DNA of 64,000 bases from Triticum aestivum (lineage: Eukaryota > Streptophyta > Magnoliopsida > Poales > Poaceae). The position numbers and the translations under genes are program-made. Numbering within the stretch: position 1 is the stretch's first letter; every line of letters begins with the position of its first letter. The stretch spans positions 21,928,579 to 21,992,578 of the forward strand of contig NC_057811.1 of NCBI RefSeq assembly GCF_018294505.1. Direction: 5' to 3'. This document shows positions 20,686 to 31,639 of the stretch, piece after piece. The notes below the pieces were generated by a model that had not been told where the DNA came from, did no database searches, and worked only from the letters and a program-made list of their open reading frames with translations.

Positions 20686-23600
20686 ATGGAGCACGGACGA
20701 GACGAGGAAGCAGAAGAGGTGTTGGGGGACATAATCTTAGCCAGAGGTGATATCTTGTCGTATCTTAACGACAATGATGGTCCAGAAGAACAGGGTGAAG
20801 AAGCAGGCTACGGTGATCGAAGAGTGGAGGAGGAAAGACATGATTATGATGGCTCCGGTGACCCAATGCTGGTGCAAGAAGGAGCCCGTGGTGACGGCTC
20901 CGGTGACCGAACAGAGTCCGGCCAGGTAAATATATTAGTTAAGCCTGTGCTGACTAGCTAATTGATGCATTCATTGTTTTGGTATGTACACATATTAATT
21001 AACTCTCGTCTTTCTTCTTTTTTCTAGCCCTCCGGATCGAGCACAACTTCGGTAAAGAGAGGAGGCCCGAAGAGAAAGTTGCGCTCGGATGAAAGGTTTG
21101 AGGTCACAGCAATCGCGCGCGACGGCCAACCGATTGAACCCATCCGGACAAAGGAAACATTTGCTGCTCAGTGCGGGGTTCTTGTTAGGGACAAGATCCC
21201 GATCAGCATCCACCAATGGTATAAGCCTAAGAAGGAAGACCCTGAGGTGTCTTATGTCAATGATATGCAGAAAGATGATCTTTGGACTGAGCTGAAGGCA
21301 AATTTCACCCTACCGCCAGAGGAGGATCCGGAGAAGCCAGTTAAAGAGCAATTAATCAAGTCTCATGGTCTTAAGAAGATGGCAGACCTATTCAGGAGGT
21401 GGAAGAATGACCTCAAAACGTTTGTCGACAAAGAAGAGACACCAGAATTCATCGGCCGGTATGAGAACATCAGAGATCACTGGCCCGCATTCGTGGCCCA
21501 CAAGACATCGAAGAAGAGTAAGAAGATGTCAGCGACAACCAAGAAGAATGCTGCGAAGAAGAAGCTTCACCATCGCACGGGGTCAGGTGGCTACCTCAAA
21601 GCCCGGCCTAAGTAGGCCAAGGCTGAGAATGATCTGCTTGATAAAGGGATTGAACCATAGACAATGAACTGGCCAGACCGTTGCCGGACTTGGTTCTTCG
21701 GGGCTGGCGGAAAATTGGACCCTATATCAGGGAGGTGCGTTTGGACGGACGAGCTTTTGAGAATACCGGTCAAGAGGCTTCAGCACTATATTGATGCAGC
21801 GCAGCAAGGGACGTTCGTTCCAGACAAAGAGAACGACGAGCTCACAATGGCCCTCGGGAATCCTGAGCACCCTGGACGGACACGAGGCACGCCAGGCTCC
21901 GTTCCGTGGAAGGCTGGTTTTCCGGATGCAGGCGGTTACAAAAGCCAGGAGAGGAGGAAAAAAGTGGAGCAGACCCAAATTCAGAAGCTGCACGAAAGGG
22001 TTCAAGCGCTAGAGGAACGAGACGGCAATCGACATGCCGAAACTACCCCGCCGTCTCAGCGGAGAAGCAGTGTGGCTTCCACCGAGCTGCTTCAGCCGGA
22101 GCATGTCTTGACGGCTCCTGCTAGCTACCCCGTGGATGCTATCACGGAGTCTCAACATTGCCACCTTATGACGCAATGGCAGAACTTCAAAGTCAAGGCG
22201 GCTGTTGGCTCTGTTTTACCTCCTGAACCCGGCGCAACCGACCACTGCCGGCCGATTCCAGAAGGATATGCTAGGGTGATGGTGGATGAAATAACTGAGG
22301 GATTTGAGGACCTCCAGCTTGACCACCCTACCGGTGAAGGGGAGGCTCGGCTGGGTTCTTCTCTGAAGACTCCATGCCTTTGGCGGAAGGAGCTCATCAA
22401 CCTTCCGAATTGGACGCCTCCGGCGAGTAAGGGCACTCCGCCTCCTCCTCCGGCGAGTGATCAGGGCACTCAGCCTCCTTCTCCGGCGCGTGGCAGCACT
22501 CTGCCTCCTCCTCCGGCGAGTGATCAGGGCACTCAGCCTCCTTCTTCGGCACGTGGCAGCACTCCGTCTCCTCCTCCGCCTCCTCCTCCGGTGAGTGACC
22601 AGGGCACTCAGCCTGCACCGGCGCGCCAGAGCAGCCAGCCTCCTCCTTCTCTGCCTCGTCAGCAAGGGCGGAAGAGACCCGCCGCCGCTCCGGCTGCTCC
22701 GGCGCGTCATAGTCCTTCTCCTCCGCCTCGTAAGCAAGGAAAGAAGACAGCCGCAGCCGCTCTGTCTGCTCTGCCGGCGTCTAGCAGTACAGCCAGAGGC
22801 GGGAGGCAATACAGATTCGGTCCATCTCTAAAGACTCCAGAGAAGTTACCATACGAGAGGACCGAGGAGGAAACCACGAAGATCGTGCGAGCCGAAGTGA
22901 CGAACTTCTTTGAAGGGCTGAAAGCAAATAAACATCCACCTCCGGAGGAGAAGGTAGATCCGGTGAAAGCGAAGCCCACTCTGGCTGCCCTGACAAAACC
23001 ACCAAAGTCTCCGCCGAAAGGCAACTATGAGCGCATTATTGCAAAGACATTTGCCGAAGCAGAGCGGTCGGGAAGTACTGTCAGTGATCAAAGGTTAAAA
23101 GAACGACGAGCTGGGAAAAAAATTGCCCAGCTCGGCGAACAAGCGAACCAATCGTGCCCCCCGCTCAAGGTGTCTAGGGATATCGTCGCTAATGATCCGA
23201 GGATGGTGCCCGGTTATAGAAATCTTGGAGATTACCTGCCCGATGATGTACATTATGATATCTTGGAGGTGGAGGAACACAAATACCATTACGGGAAGCC
23301 TCTCGTCAAAGATGAAAGATCTCTAACAACGATGATGCGAAGATTACATGATTGGTACATGAAAACCTGCAGAGAGTCTGGGGGGAGGAGTACTTTGACG
23401 CTGAGAGTTAAACCGGAGCATGACCTCGTTGGAATTGAACTGTTGAATGTTCCATTTGAGGAGTTCTTCTAGTTTTTCAATCAAAAGGCCCTCGATAAAT
23501 CAACGATCACTTGCTACTGTCTGTAAGTAGTACTACTTATGTCATTAAGTCTCTCTATATAGGTCAGCTCTTTCATTGCATGTATTTATAATTATCCTCA

Positions 23601-24594
23601 CTATATTATGCAGATTGAAGATCGCCGAATTGAAGAAAAGACAAATCGGTGATATTGGGTTCATTAACACAAATCTCATAGATGCAACTGAGGTTAAATA
23701 TCATGCCGAAAATACAGAGGCCAACTTGCTACGATCGTTGGTAATAAATGAAAACAAAGATATAATACTCTTTCCTTACAATTTCAAGTGAGTGTTACTG
23801 TCTTGTGCATATTCGGTTCCCCTTATTAGTCCAGATTATAGTAATGTAATTGATGACTTATGCATGCGTGCGCAGCTTCCACTATATTCTCCTAGAGATT
23901 AAGCTTGAGCAGGGAGTAGTAACCGTCTTAGACTCAAGACGAAAAGATCCCTAGGACTATGCGGACATGACTCAAATGCTCGAGAAGTAAGTTAAATCGA
24001 TCATTATCCACCATATCAGCAACTTTGTTCATTTCCTGATATCAAGTAATTGTTTTCTTTGTCAGGCAGGGTTTGGAGAAAATTCACCAAAAAAGCTCCG
24101 GGACTGCCGAAGAAGCTGCAATTTAAACACCCGAAAGTAAGTACTATAGTAGCATGTTCCACGCATCTCCTAGTGATTCAAACTCTAGTTTCGTCAATAC
24201 CATTTAGCATGCTTGCTTATCAGTTTGATTGACCTCTATTTCTTGTAAAGTGGTTGTGGCAGGAACCCGGAAATAATTACTGTGGATACTACGTTTGCGA
24301 GTCCATCCGCTACACGACCTGTGAGCGGGGCTACTCTGACGAACAATATGAAATGCGTAAGCAATAATATTCACAATTTTATTTTATTACCATCATTTGT
24401 GTTGAGTTTCATTTATTCATATATATATGTATTGACCCCCTTCTTCAAATTAGATCTTTCGGATGCGGGATGAACTCCTAGCACCAGATCGTATGCGAGC
24501 AATTCAAGAGGAATTGGCGGCATTCTTCCTTGACCACGTGATCGCTGAAAACGGAGAATACTATGTGGATCCTGTGTTCTTAAAATTTAATTAG
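20686..24594 (+). pseudogene. CACTA-1 TNPA-like protein with C-terminal Ulp1/C48-type peptidase domain, spliced, several stops
   Basis: Second gene of the element. Exon 1 20686-20925 (MEHGRDEEAEEVLGDI..., acidic). Exon 2 starts 21028 and runs to about 23522: a Lys-rich region with DLFRRWKNDLKTFVDKEETP, then FFGAGGKLDPISGRCVWTDE, a coiled coil (KLHERVQALEERD), a long Pro/Ser-rich linker with SDQGTQPPSPARGSTLPPPP-type repeats (22430-22730), and the end EEFF. Short exons from 23614, about 23876, 24067 and 24263 encode a Ulp1-like domain with FHYILLEIKL (His), VVTVLDSRRKDP (Asp) and NNYCGYYVCESIRYT (Cys). The last exon ends ELAAFFLDHVIAENG... and stop at 24594. In-frame TAGs occur at 21613, 21658, 23470 and 23952. 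Ulp1-type cysteine proteases cleave SUMO or related conjugates; the role here is unknown. It is inactive as it stands. Confidence 0.7.
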
Positions 24595-25172
24595 GAGATT
24601 ATATTGTAAGAGATAATTATTGTATATATGTAGCCGGTAGTGTCGGATAGATATACGAGAACTTGTTGTTCGACCAATCTCTCGAAAAAGGAGAGGTGGT
24701 TGATATCACTTCTCTTTGTATGCATATGTTCATGACGATCTTCTGTTTCCTTCATTTGATCACTAGCTAGCGTGTCTAGTCCTCTCCATACGTATATAGT
24801 ATGTAGCGTCGACCAAACACGGAGATAAGAGAGGACACTTCTCTCTATTAATTAGCTAGCTAACACAATATATGAAACACCTAAATTAACCCACCAAAAC
24901 CCCCAAACCCCACCTCCTTAAAAAAAAAAATCCCAGCCCCTGAAATGCTGACGTGTGGATGCCTATTGGTCCCGGTTAGTGCCACCAATCGGGACCAAAG
25001 GCCCTCCTGCCTGGGCTCGCCGCACCGGCCACGTGGAGGCCCATCTGTCCCGGTTCGTGTAAGAACCGGGACTAAAGGGTTAGGGCATTAGTAACGACCC
25101 TTTAGTCCCGGTTCAAAAACCGGGACAAAAGGCCCTTACCAACTGGGACAATAGGCCATTTTTCTACTAGTG
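24595..25172 (-). repeat. CACTA-1 right-hand non-coding and subterminal region
   Basis: 24600-24900 is a 3' flank with a loose inverted symmetry (CTCTCGAAAAAGGAGAGG; TAGTCCTCTCC / GGAGATAAGAGAGGACAC). From 24967 to 25172 the GGTCCCGGTTxGTG / AACCGGGACTAAAGG motif recurs at least six times in both orientations, ending in the terminal TAGTG. Same motif family as the left end. Confidence 0.75.
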
Positions 25173-25175
25173 TTG

Positions 25176-25552
25176 TCATATAATTATCAATGAATAAATG
25201 CCTTCCCATGTCACTAGAATTATTTTAACCTAGTGCACTTATACGAAATAGATACGTACATGCATGGATGCATGTACGAGCTACGTGCATGCATGCGATT
25301 ATATTAGGCGGCAAGATTAAAAACTAATGGAGTAATTACTTAACCTATGGCCCAAGTGCGTGCACTGAAGTCTCTACAGTGCCAGCCCATGCAATGACTA
25401 GTCCGGTCAATTAATTAATCATTGAGGTTAAGCACCAGCCCATGTCACGTGTGGTTGTACACATGCATGCATTAGCGCTTAGCATGATTATTTGGCCAGT
25501 CGAACTAAACCCCCGAAGCCCATTAGAGAAACTGATAGCGATCAAGGTCCAC
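25176..25552. other. Host sequence between CACTA-1 and LINE B; palindromic GCATGC cluster
   Basis: No ORF of note. 25256-25300 is dense in CATGCATG-type repeats (ACATGCATGGATGCATGTAC, CGTGCATGCATGCG), and another ACATGCATGCATTAG occurs near 25460. CATGCATG is the core of RY elements bound by B3-domain factors in seed genes, but chance in such a biased stretch is possible. This DNA was contiguous with the promoter at 31076-31183 before LINE B inserted. Confidence 0.45.
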
Positions 25553-25774
25553 TCGGCCAAGTTTCTAGTTATGAGAATTCACAACAGAGCTCCCCTCTCG
25601 CTAGGGTTTCTTCTCCTCTCGGCGGCGACGCTCGACGTCCCATCATAGAGATCGCTCTACCCCGCTATCCTCCTCCCGCCGGATCATGGGGGCTCGTGCC
25701 TGACGGCGGAGGGGTTACAGGTTCTGATGGGGACCATACCGCCCGCGGATCAGAGTTTCTCGGGCAAGAGAACC

Positions 25775-26921
25775 ATGGATGATGGAGCTTCAGGATCCGA
25801 CACGGCCATGTCCGATCTCGAGGCTTTGATGGAGGAATTGGGACTGAAGGAGGATGATCTCCAGGACGTGGTGGTTGACGACGAGGAATTGCAGGAAGAG
25901 GCGACCAGGTGGATGGCAATCGCACGGGTCCACACGGAGAAACCCTACAGTCAATATTGGTTCTATAAGAACATGAGGGTTGCTTGGGATCTGGCCAAGG
26001 AGGTCAAGATCAGGGCGCTAGAAGAGAACCTCTACACGCTGCAGTTTACATGCCTGGGTGATTGGGAGCGTGTGATGGAGGATGGGTCGCGGACTTTCAA
26101 AGGTAAAGTGGTGATCCTGGCTCCGTATGACGGATACACTAAGCCATCGACAATAGAGCTCAACAAGATAGATATATGGATGCAAATCCATGACCTTCCA
26201 GATGGGTTCTTCTCCAAGATCAAGGCACTCACTGCTACGGTGGGTGAATTTATTTATGCTGAAGCAAAGCCACACGATTTTGAAGGAAACATTGCCCGTG
26301 TTTGGGTGAGGATAGATGTAACCAAACCTCTCAAGAATGCAGTTTCTCTAGTGAATAAAAAGAAAGATACCCTACAGGGAGTTCTCTTCAGGATCAAATT
26401 TGAGCGGCTTCCAGATTGGTGCGCTGTCTGTGGTTACCTTGGGCATCTGTTCAAGGAGTACGGGGACGGGGTCCATCCCGCGACAACACTTGTGTTTAAG
26501 GATCTGAAAGCCTCGTGGTTCAAGGGGCCAGGTCGAGGGCCTGGAGGAGGAAGAGGATCGGGAGGGAAAGAGGACGAGGTAGACCAGGCCGCGGGGCAGG
26601 GCGTGGAGCCGCCCAGAACTATAGCACCGACGGATATGATGGTCCGCTCGATGACACAGCAATGGAGGATGCAGATGGCAACAGAAAGAGAGATTCGGCC
26701 AAGTTTCCCTCAAGATGAACAGTGGGGGGACTCCTCTCCCAGTTGTAGGGAACAATGCGGCTCTTCCACCAACTACCATGCCGCCAAGTCCATCCAAGCA
26801 AGATCCTAAGAGGCCAAAGACCACCCCGAATGACAAGCTAGCTCCAAAGACTTCGTCTTCATCAACAAACCCTGATGCGCGTATGGCGGGCCTCCTAGCA
26901 GGGCCGCGCCAAGCGCAATGA
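25775..26921 (+). pseudogene. LINE B ORF1: DUF4283 and zinc-knuckle protein
   Basis: RNA-binding protein of plant L1 elements. The ATG at 25775 (ACCATGG context) opens MDDGASGSDTAMSDLEALME. The DUF4283 core runs at residues about 40-190 (WFYKNMRVAWDLAKEV, LQFTCLGDWERVMEDG, IWMQIHDLPDGF, VWVRIDVTKPLKN). A zinc knuckle WCAVCGYLGHLFKEYGDGVH follows near residue 215, its last Cys replaced. A Gly/Arg-rich stretch comes next. Within 26500-26715 the frame is lost: the first frame stops at 26809, while the expected C-terminus (PSPSKQDPKRPKTTP...LLAGPRQAQ) is in the frame ending with TGA at 26919-26921. That TGA overlaps the ORF2 start as ATGA. One net frameshift breaks it. Confidence 0.8.
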
Positions 26922-29900
26922 TTATCTTAACCTGGAGCTGTCGTGGGGTTGGCAAACCTGCGACAATTCATGAGCTTTGTGATCTCACGAGGCAACATGC
27001 CCCCTCTATCTTATGTATCCTGGAAACTCAAATAGAAGGCTCCAGAGTGGAGAATCTAGTAGGTACTCTAGGGTTTAATAAAAGTTATGCTATAAGTAGT
27101 TCTGGTAGGAGTGGTGGAATTGGAATCTTTTGGAAGGATGAAATAAAAGGTGAGGTTATCGGTTATTCGGAGTATCACATTGATGTTACAGTTGAAGATC
27201 TCGCTGAAACACAGTTTAGGGACACCTTCGTCTAGGCCCAGGTGAATGAACGATACAAGACGTGGAACATGCTTCGGGGCATTGTAAGGGTTAGCAATCT
27301 ACCTTGGGTGGCGATCGGCGATTTTAATGAAGTCATACACGCGCATGAGCACGATGGTGTAGGCCAGAGAAGCCAAGCCCAGATGGATGTATTCCGGGAC
27401 ACTCTTGACATTTGTGGACTATTAGATCTAGGCTACTCAGGATCTAGCTGGACTTTCGAAAAGAAAGTAGCCGGAGGTACTTATACCAGAGTCAGACTGG
27501 ACAGATGTGTCGCTACCTCGGAATGGCTCTTGGCCTTCCCCGCAGCCGAAGTAGAGCATAAACATGCGGTTACATCCGATCACGTACCAATCTTGCTCCG
27601 CCTACAGGACGTGCATGCATGCAGGAGGGCCCCACGAGTATTTAGATATGAGACATGTTGGGAGCGAGATCCCTCGCTCAATGCGGCAGTGAGCACCAGC
27701 TGGGCTACAAGCCAAGGAAACACGGTGGATTCGCTACATGCAAAAGTGCAGAATCTTTCCGGCGACTTGGGCACCTAGGAACGCTGCCACTTTGGGAATA
27801 TCCGTCAGGAGATCAATCAGTTAAAAAAGCAGCTGCATGTCATGCGCGAGATCCAAGGGCGCTCCGGGCCGTCGCATGCAGAGATTAAGGTAGCTGACCG
27901 TTTGGTCGAGCTATTCCACCGCGAGGAGATACTCTGGCGACAAACAGCAAGACTGGACTGGTTAGTACATGGGGAGAAGAACACTTATTTCTTTCATCTT
28001 AGAGCCAGCCGGTGGAGACGGAAAACCAGATTAAAGCTTTGCTACGTCCGGATGGCGAGATGACAGAAGATACCATCCAGATGGAGGCTATGACAAACAA
28101 TTTTTACAAAGATCTCTACATGTCCGAAGGGGTCCAAAACATGCAGCAAGTGCTTGACACAGTCCCATGTAAGGTCACCCCGGACATGAACGAGATGCTA
28201 AGTGCACCATATCCCCAGACAGAAGTCAAAACCGCGTTGTTCCAGATGTTCCCGACAAAAGTTCCTGGCCCGGATGGCTTCCCAACGCTTTTTTTTCCAG
28301 CGTCGTTGGGAGGTATGTGTTGATGAAGTGACTCAAGTGGTGCTAAAAATAATTGAGGGTAAGGAGTCGGCTGGATGGATCAATAAGACTATCTTGGTTT
28401 TGATCCCCAAGGTAAAGAACCCAATCATGTTGACTCAATTCCGCCCCATTAGCCTCTGCAATGTTTTATATAAAATTTCTTCAAAGGTAATATCTAACCG
28501 TCTGAAGGTAGTTTTACCTGACATAATATTAGAAGAGCAGTCCGCTTTTGTGCCAGGGAGATTAATCACGGATAACATCATCACGGCGTATGAATGTTTG
28601 CACTTTATGAAGAGGAATAAGGCGAAGAAACATCAATCATGTGCTCTAAAGCTCAACATGAGGAAGGCTTATGAGAGAGTTGAATGGTCCTACCTACAAG
28701 ATATAATGCTTAAGCTAGGTTTCATGGACAGATGGGTACAAATAGTCATGAGTCTTGTCTCATCAGTGAAATTTTCAGTAATGTTCAATGGCAAGAGACT
28801 TGAGGAGTTCAACCCTTCCAGAGGTATAAGACAAGGGGACCCGATTTCTCCATACTTGTTCTTGTTGGCAGCAGAGGGCCTTTCGTGCCTCCTAAAATCA
28901 ATAAGTGACTCATCCAATATGCAAGGTCTACAAGTGGCACCCTCGGCGCCACCGGTAAACCATCTCTTATTTGCTGATGACAACCTGTTGTTCTTTAAGG
29001 CAAACGGTATGGGAGCGACCGAGGTGAACCCCGTTTTGGATATCTATTGTCAAGCAATGGGTCAGAGAATAAACTACTCCAAATCATCTATCTTTTTCAG
29101 CAAGGGTGTTCCAGAGGGCACAAGACAGGAGATCAAAACGTTGCTTAACGTACCCAATGAGACTCTCAATGAAAAATATTTGGGTGTGCCATCTGACATA
29201 GGTGGCTCAAAAATTGGGGCCTTCAAATATTTGAAGGACCGCTTGTGGAGTAAAATTCAGGGATGGATCGAAAGTACCATGTCAGCGGCCGGGAAGGAGG
29301 TGCTGGTTAAGGCGGTTGCCCAGGCTGTACCTGCATATTCTATGTCATGCTTTAAGCTTCCAAGGGGCCTTTGTGAACATCTCAATATGCTTATCAAGAA
29401 GTTTTGGTGGGGATCCAAACAGGGACACCGAATACTACACTGGGTTTCTTGGAAAACCATGACATAACCTAAGAGCATGGGAGGCCTCAGCTTTAAAGAT
29501 TTTGAGTTGTTTAACATAGCTATGCTTGCAAGGCAAGCTTGGCGACTATTGCAAAACCCGGAATCGCTAAGTGCAAGAATCCCAAAAAAGGATTTACTAC
29601 CCAGACTCATCAATCCTAGAGGCGGTTTTGGGAAGCCATCCTAGTCAAATTTGGAGGGCAATGATAGAAGGCAGAGACACTCTCAAACCTGGTTTGATTA
29701 AAAGGATTGGTAATGGACAGGACACAAGGGTATGGGATGATCAATGGCTGCCACGGGGTGAGATGCTGCGCCCCTATGAGTGTATATCATAGAACTCACC
29801 CATCCTAGTTTCGGAGTTGATTAACTCAACGTCAGCTACATGGAATATACAGAGGGTGAATGAAGTTTTTATGCCAATGGATGTGAAGGTCATACTAGAA

Positions 29901-31037
29901 ATTCCTCTATGCACAAGAAACATCCCTGATTTCTGGAGCCGGTTCTTTGGGAAGAAGGGAAACTTCACAGTCCGTTCATCTTATAGCATGCTCGTAGCAA
30001 TTCAGCAAAGAAGGGAAGCGTGGCTTGAGGGGTCTGCCGGCCCATCCTACTCGGCCAAAGAGGAGAAGGAGTGGAAAACTCTATGGAAGATGGTTGTCCC
30101 AGGAAAAGTAAGAATGTTCCTGTGGAGCTTATCACAACATTCGATACCTACCAATGACGTGAGGGCACATAGGCACATGTCGGACTCCAGTTCTTGCGGC
30201 ATTTGTGGCGCGCCTGACTCTTGGAAGCATTCTCTAGTGGATTGCACCATGTCGAGGTGTACATGGGCACTAGTCGATGAAGAGCTAGGACAGAAGATCG
30301 TGGCTACCTCTGAACCCAATGTGAAACAATGATTATTCACACATATGCAATCATTATCTCATGAGCTGTTCGTCAAGCTTTTGGTGACGTTATGGGCAAT
30401 CTGGCCGGCTAGGCGAAAGGCCATCCATGAGGGAATCTTCCAAAGTCCCCATGCCATACATTCTTTTAAGGTTCAATTTATCCAGGAGCTGGATATGCTG
30501 AGAGAAGGAGGAAAAGATGTCTGCCACATGCCAGCTCCGCGCAGTACTACAACAAGGAGGCCGAAAGCTCCACCACCTGGTCATTGCAATATACATGTCG
30601 ATGCCGGGGTTCGAGCTGGACGAAGAGGGGTAGGAGCTGCGGTCTGCCGGGATAGCGAAGAGAATTATCTGGGGAGCTCGGCCCTGTCGATCCTCGAAAT
30701 CCATGACCCAGCCACCTTAGAGGTTATCGCATGCAGAGAGGCTCTCAGACTTGCATCTGACCTGAACTTGCAGCAGTTTGTCATCTCATCTGACTCCAAA
30801 CTAGCTGTCGGCGATATCAACAGAGGGGCCAAAGGAGAGTATGGAGCTATCATCGAGGAGATAAAACTACAAGCTTCAACTTTTACTTGTTCCTTTATTT
30901 ACGAAAGTCGTGCTGTCAACCATAAAGCACATAGTTTAGCCAAATTTGTACTTAATCTCGGCCAGGGGCGCCACGTTTGGTTTGGCCAACCCCATGATCC
31001 GAACCGTATCCCACCTTATGTGGCCTTTGATGAATAA
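26918..31037 (+). pseudogene. LINE B ORF2: endonuclease, reverse transcriptase, zf-RVT, RNase H
   Basis: Starts MIILTWSCRGVGKPATI. The endonuclease over 26918-27640 shows ILETQIEG (Glu), VAIGDFNEV and the final SDHVPIL. In-frame stops occur at 27233-27235 (TAG), 27776-27778 (TAG, probably from TGG) and 29465-29467 (TAA), with frame shifts near 28020 and 28290. The RT over 28300-29460 has FRPISLCNVLYKISSKVISN, SAFVPGRLITDNI, GIRQGDPISPYLF and the FADD box near 28970. In RT box A the usual Asp is Asn (LKLNMRKAYERVEW, codon 28655-28657), so a metal-binding residue is lost. The zf-RVT domain is at 29940-30300. RNase H over 30570-30950 keeps Asp (IHVDAG), Glu (VIACREAL), Asp (ISSDSKLA) and His (NHKAHSLA). 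Ends at 31037. Inactive. Confidence 0.88.
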
Positions 31038-31075
31038 AGTTTGGCTAAACCCTAAAAAAAAATCGGCCAAGTTTC

Positions 31076-31530
31076 CTGCATGATTAAACTAGAACGTGGG
31101 CAAACCCCCACGATCCCACGAGATTACAAGATGTAAGCACGTCCAGCCGAAGGCCTCGCCTGCTCTCTCCGCTCCTATAAATACCAGCCAGAACAACGTT
31201 GCCAAGGCTGCTCGCTCATCATGGATCCATCCACACGCACATACATACGCTGCAACGCCGCTCATTGTCGTTGCCGCCGGCCGTCCGGTCGCCGTCGTCG
31301 CCGCTAGCTATTCACCTCACCGTCGTCGTTGTCGCTGGCCGCTCGTCATCGTCGTCGCCCTCGCCGTAGCACTGCTCCTCAATGGCCACACACATCGCCG
31401 ACCGCTCATCTTCCGCGCCATTCATTGCCGGCTGCTCACCATCTGCATCGCCCACGAGCTGCTCTACACGGGCGGCTGCTCATCTACATCACCACATCAC
31501 ACGTACATGACGACATCCAAGGCAAGGTGA
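31076..31530 (+). promoter_or_regulatory. Candidate host promoter with TATA box and spliced leader
   Basis: CTCCTATAAATACCAGCC has TATAAATA at 31176-31183. A GC-rich tract of the kind found in grass 5' leaders follows, ending CCAAGGCAAG before GTGAGAATTC (31527), a good donor. Frames in this tract are short and of biased composition (one ATG at 31221 gives only 28 codons), so I call no protein. LINE B lies about 100 bp upstream of the TATA box. Confidence 0.4.
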
Positions 31531-31639
31531 GAATTCAAGGCAACCTCCTGGCTCCATTCTTGATGTATCCTTGTTGAATCATATGCCTCAAATAGTATGG
31601 GTGTTCTACGTCACTTCACATAGCACATCTTATTTGATC

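Larger units (their letters stand above)
13696..25172 (+). mobile_element. CACTA-1: complete En/Spm-type DNA transposon, 11.48 kb, TTG target duplication
   Basis: The left end is CACTAGTAGAAAAGAGGGCT and the right end is GGCCATTTTTCTACTAGTG, inverted relatives of each other. The 3-bp duplication TTG occurs at 13693-13695 and 25173-25175. Subterminal regions carry many copies of the GGTCCCGGTT / AACCGGGACC motif in both orientations, the binding-site architecture of CACTA elements. Inside are a small coiled-coil/membrane ORF, a truncated TNPD transposase, and a spliced TNPA-like gene with a Ulp1-like C-terminal domain, all on the plus strand. A solo LTR is nested at 14743-16912, and one gap (18952-19390) lies inside. 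With most of TNPD gone it is non-autonomous but could once have been mobilised in trans. Confidence 0.92.
25566..31062 (+). mobile_element. LINE B: full-length L1-like retrotransposon, 5.5 kb, 13-bp target duplication
   Basis: Direct repeats TCGGCCAAGTTTC flank the element at 25553-25565 and 31063-31075. The 3' end is a short A-tract (CCTAAAAAAAAA), as left by target-primed reverse transcription. Both ORFs are recognisable over full length in order ORF1, endonuclease, RT, zf-RVT, RNase H. Stops and frameshifts in both ORFs make it inactive. The 5' leader includes CGCTAGGGTTTCTTCTCCTC. Insertion was upstream of a TATA box at 31176. Confidence 0.92.

Noticed and set aside
22216..22809. Arg-rich antisense frame of 197 codons
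   Set aside because: Shadow of the Pro/Ser-rich repeat linker of the CACTA-1 second gene.
25442..25782. Frames just upstream of LINE B ORF1
   Set aside because: They cross the 5' target duplication and LINE leader, so cannot be one gene.
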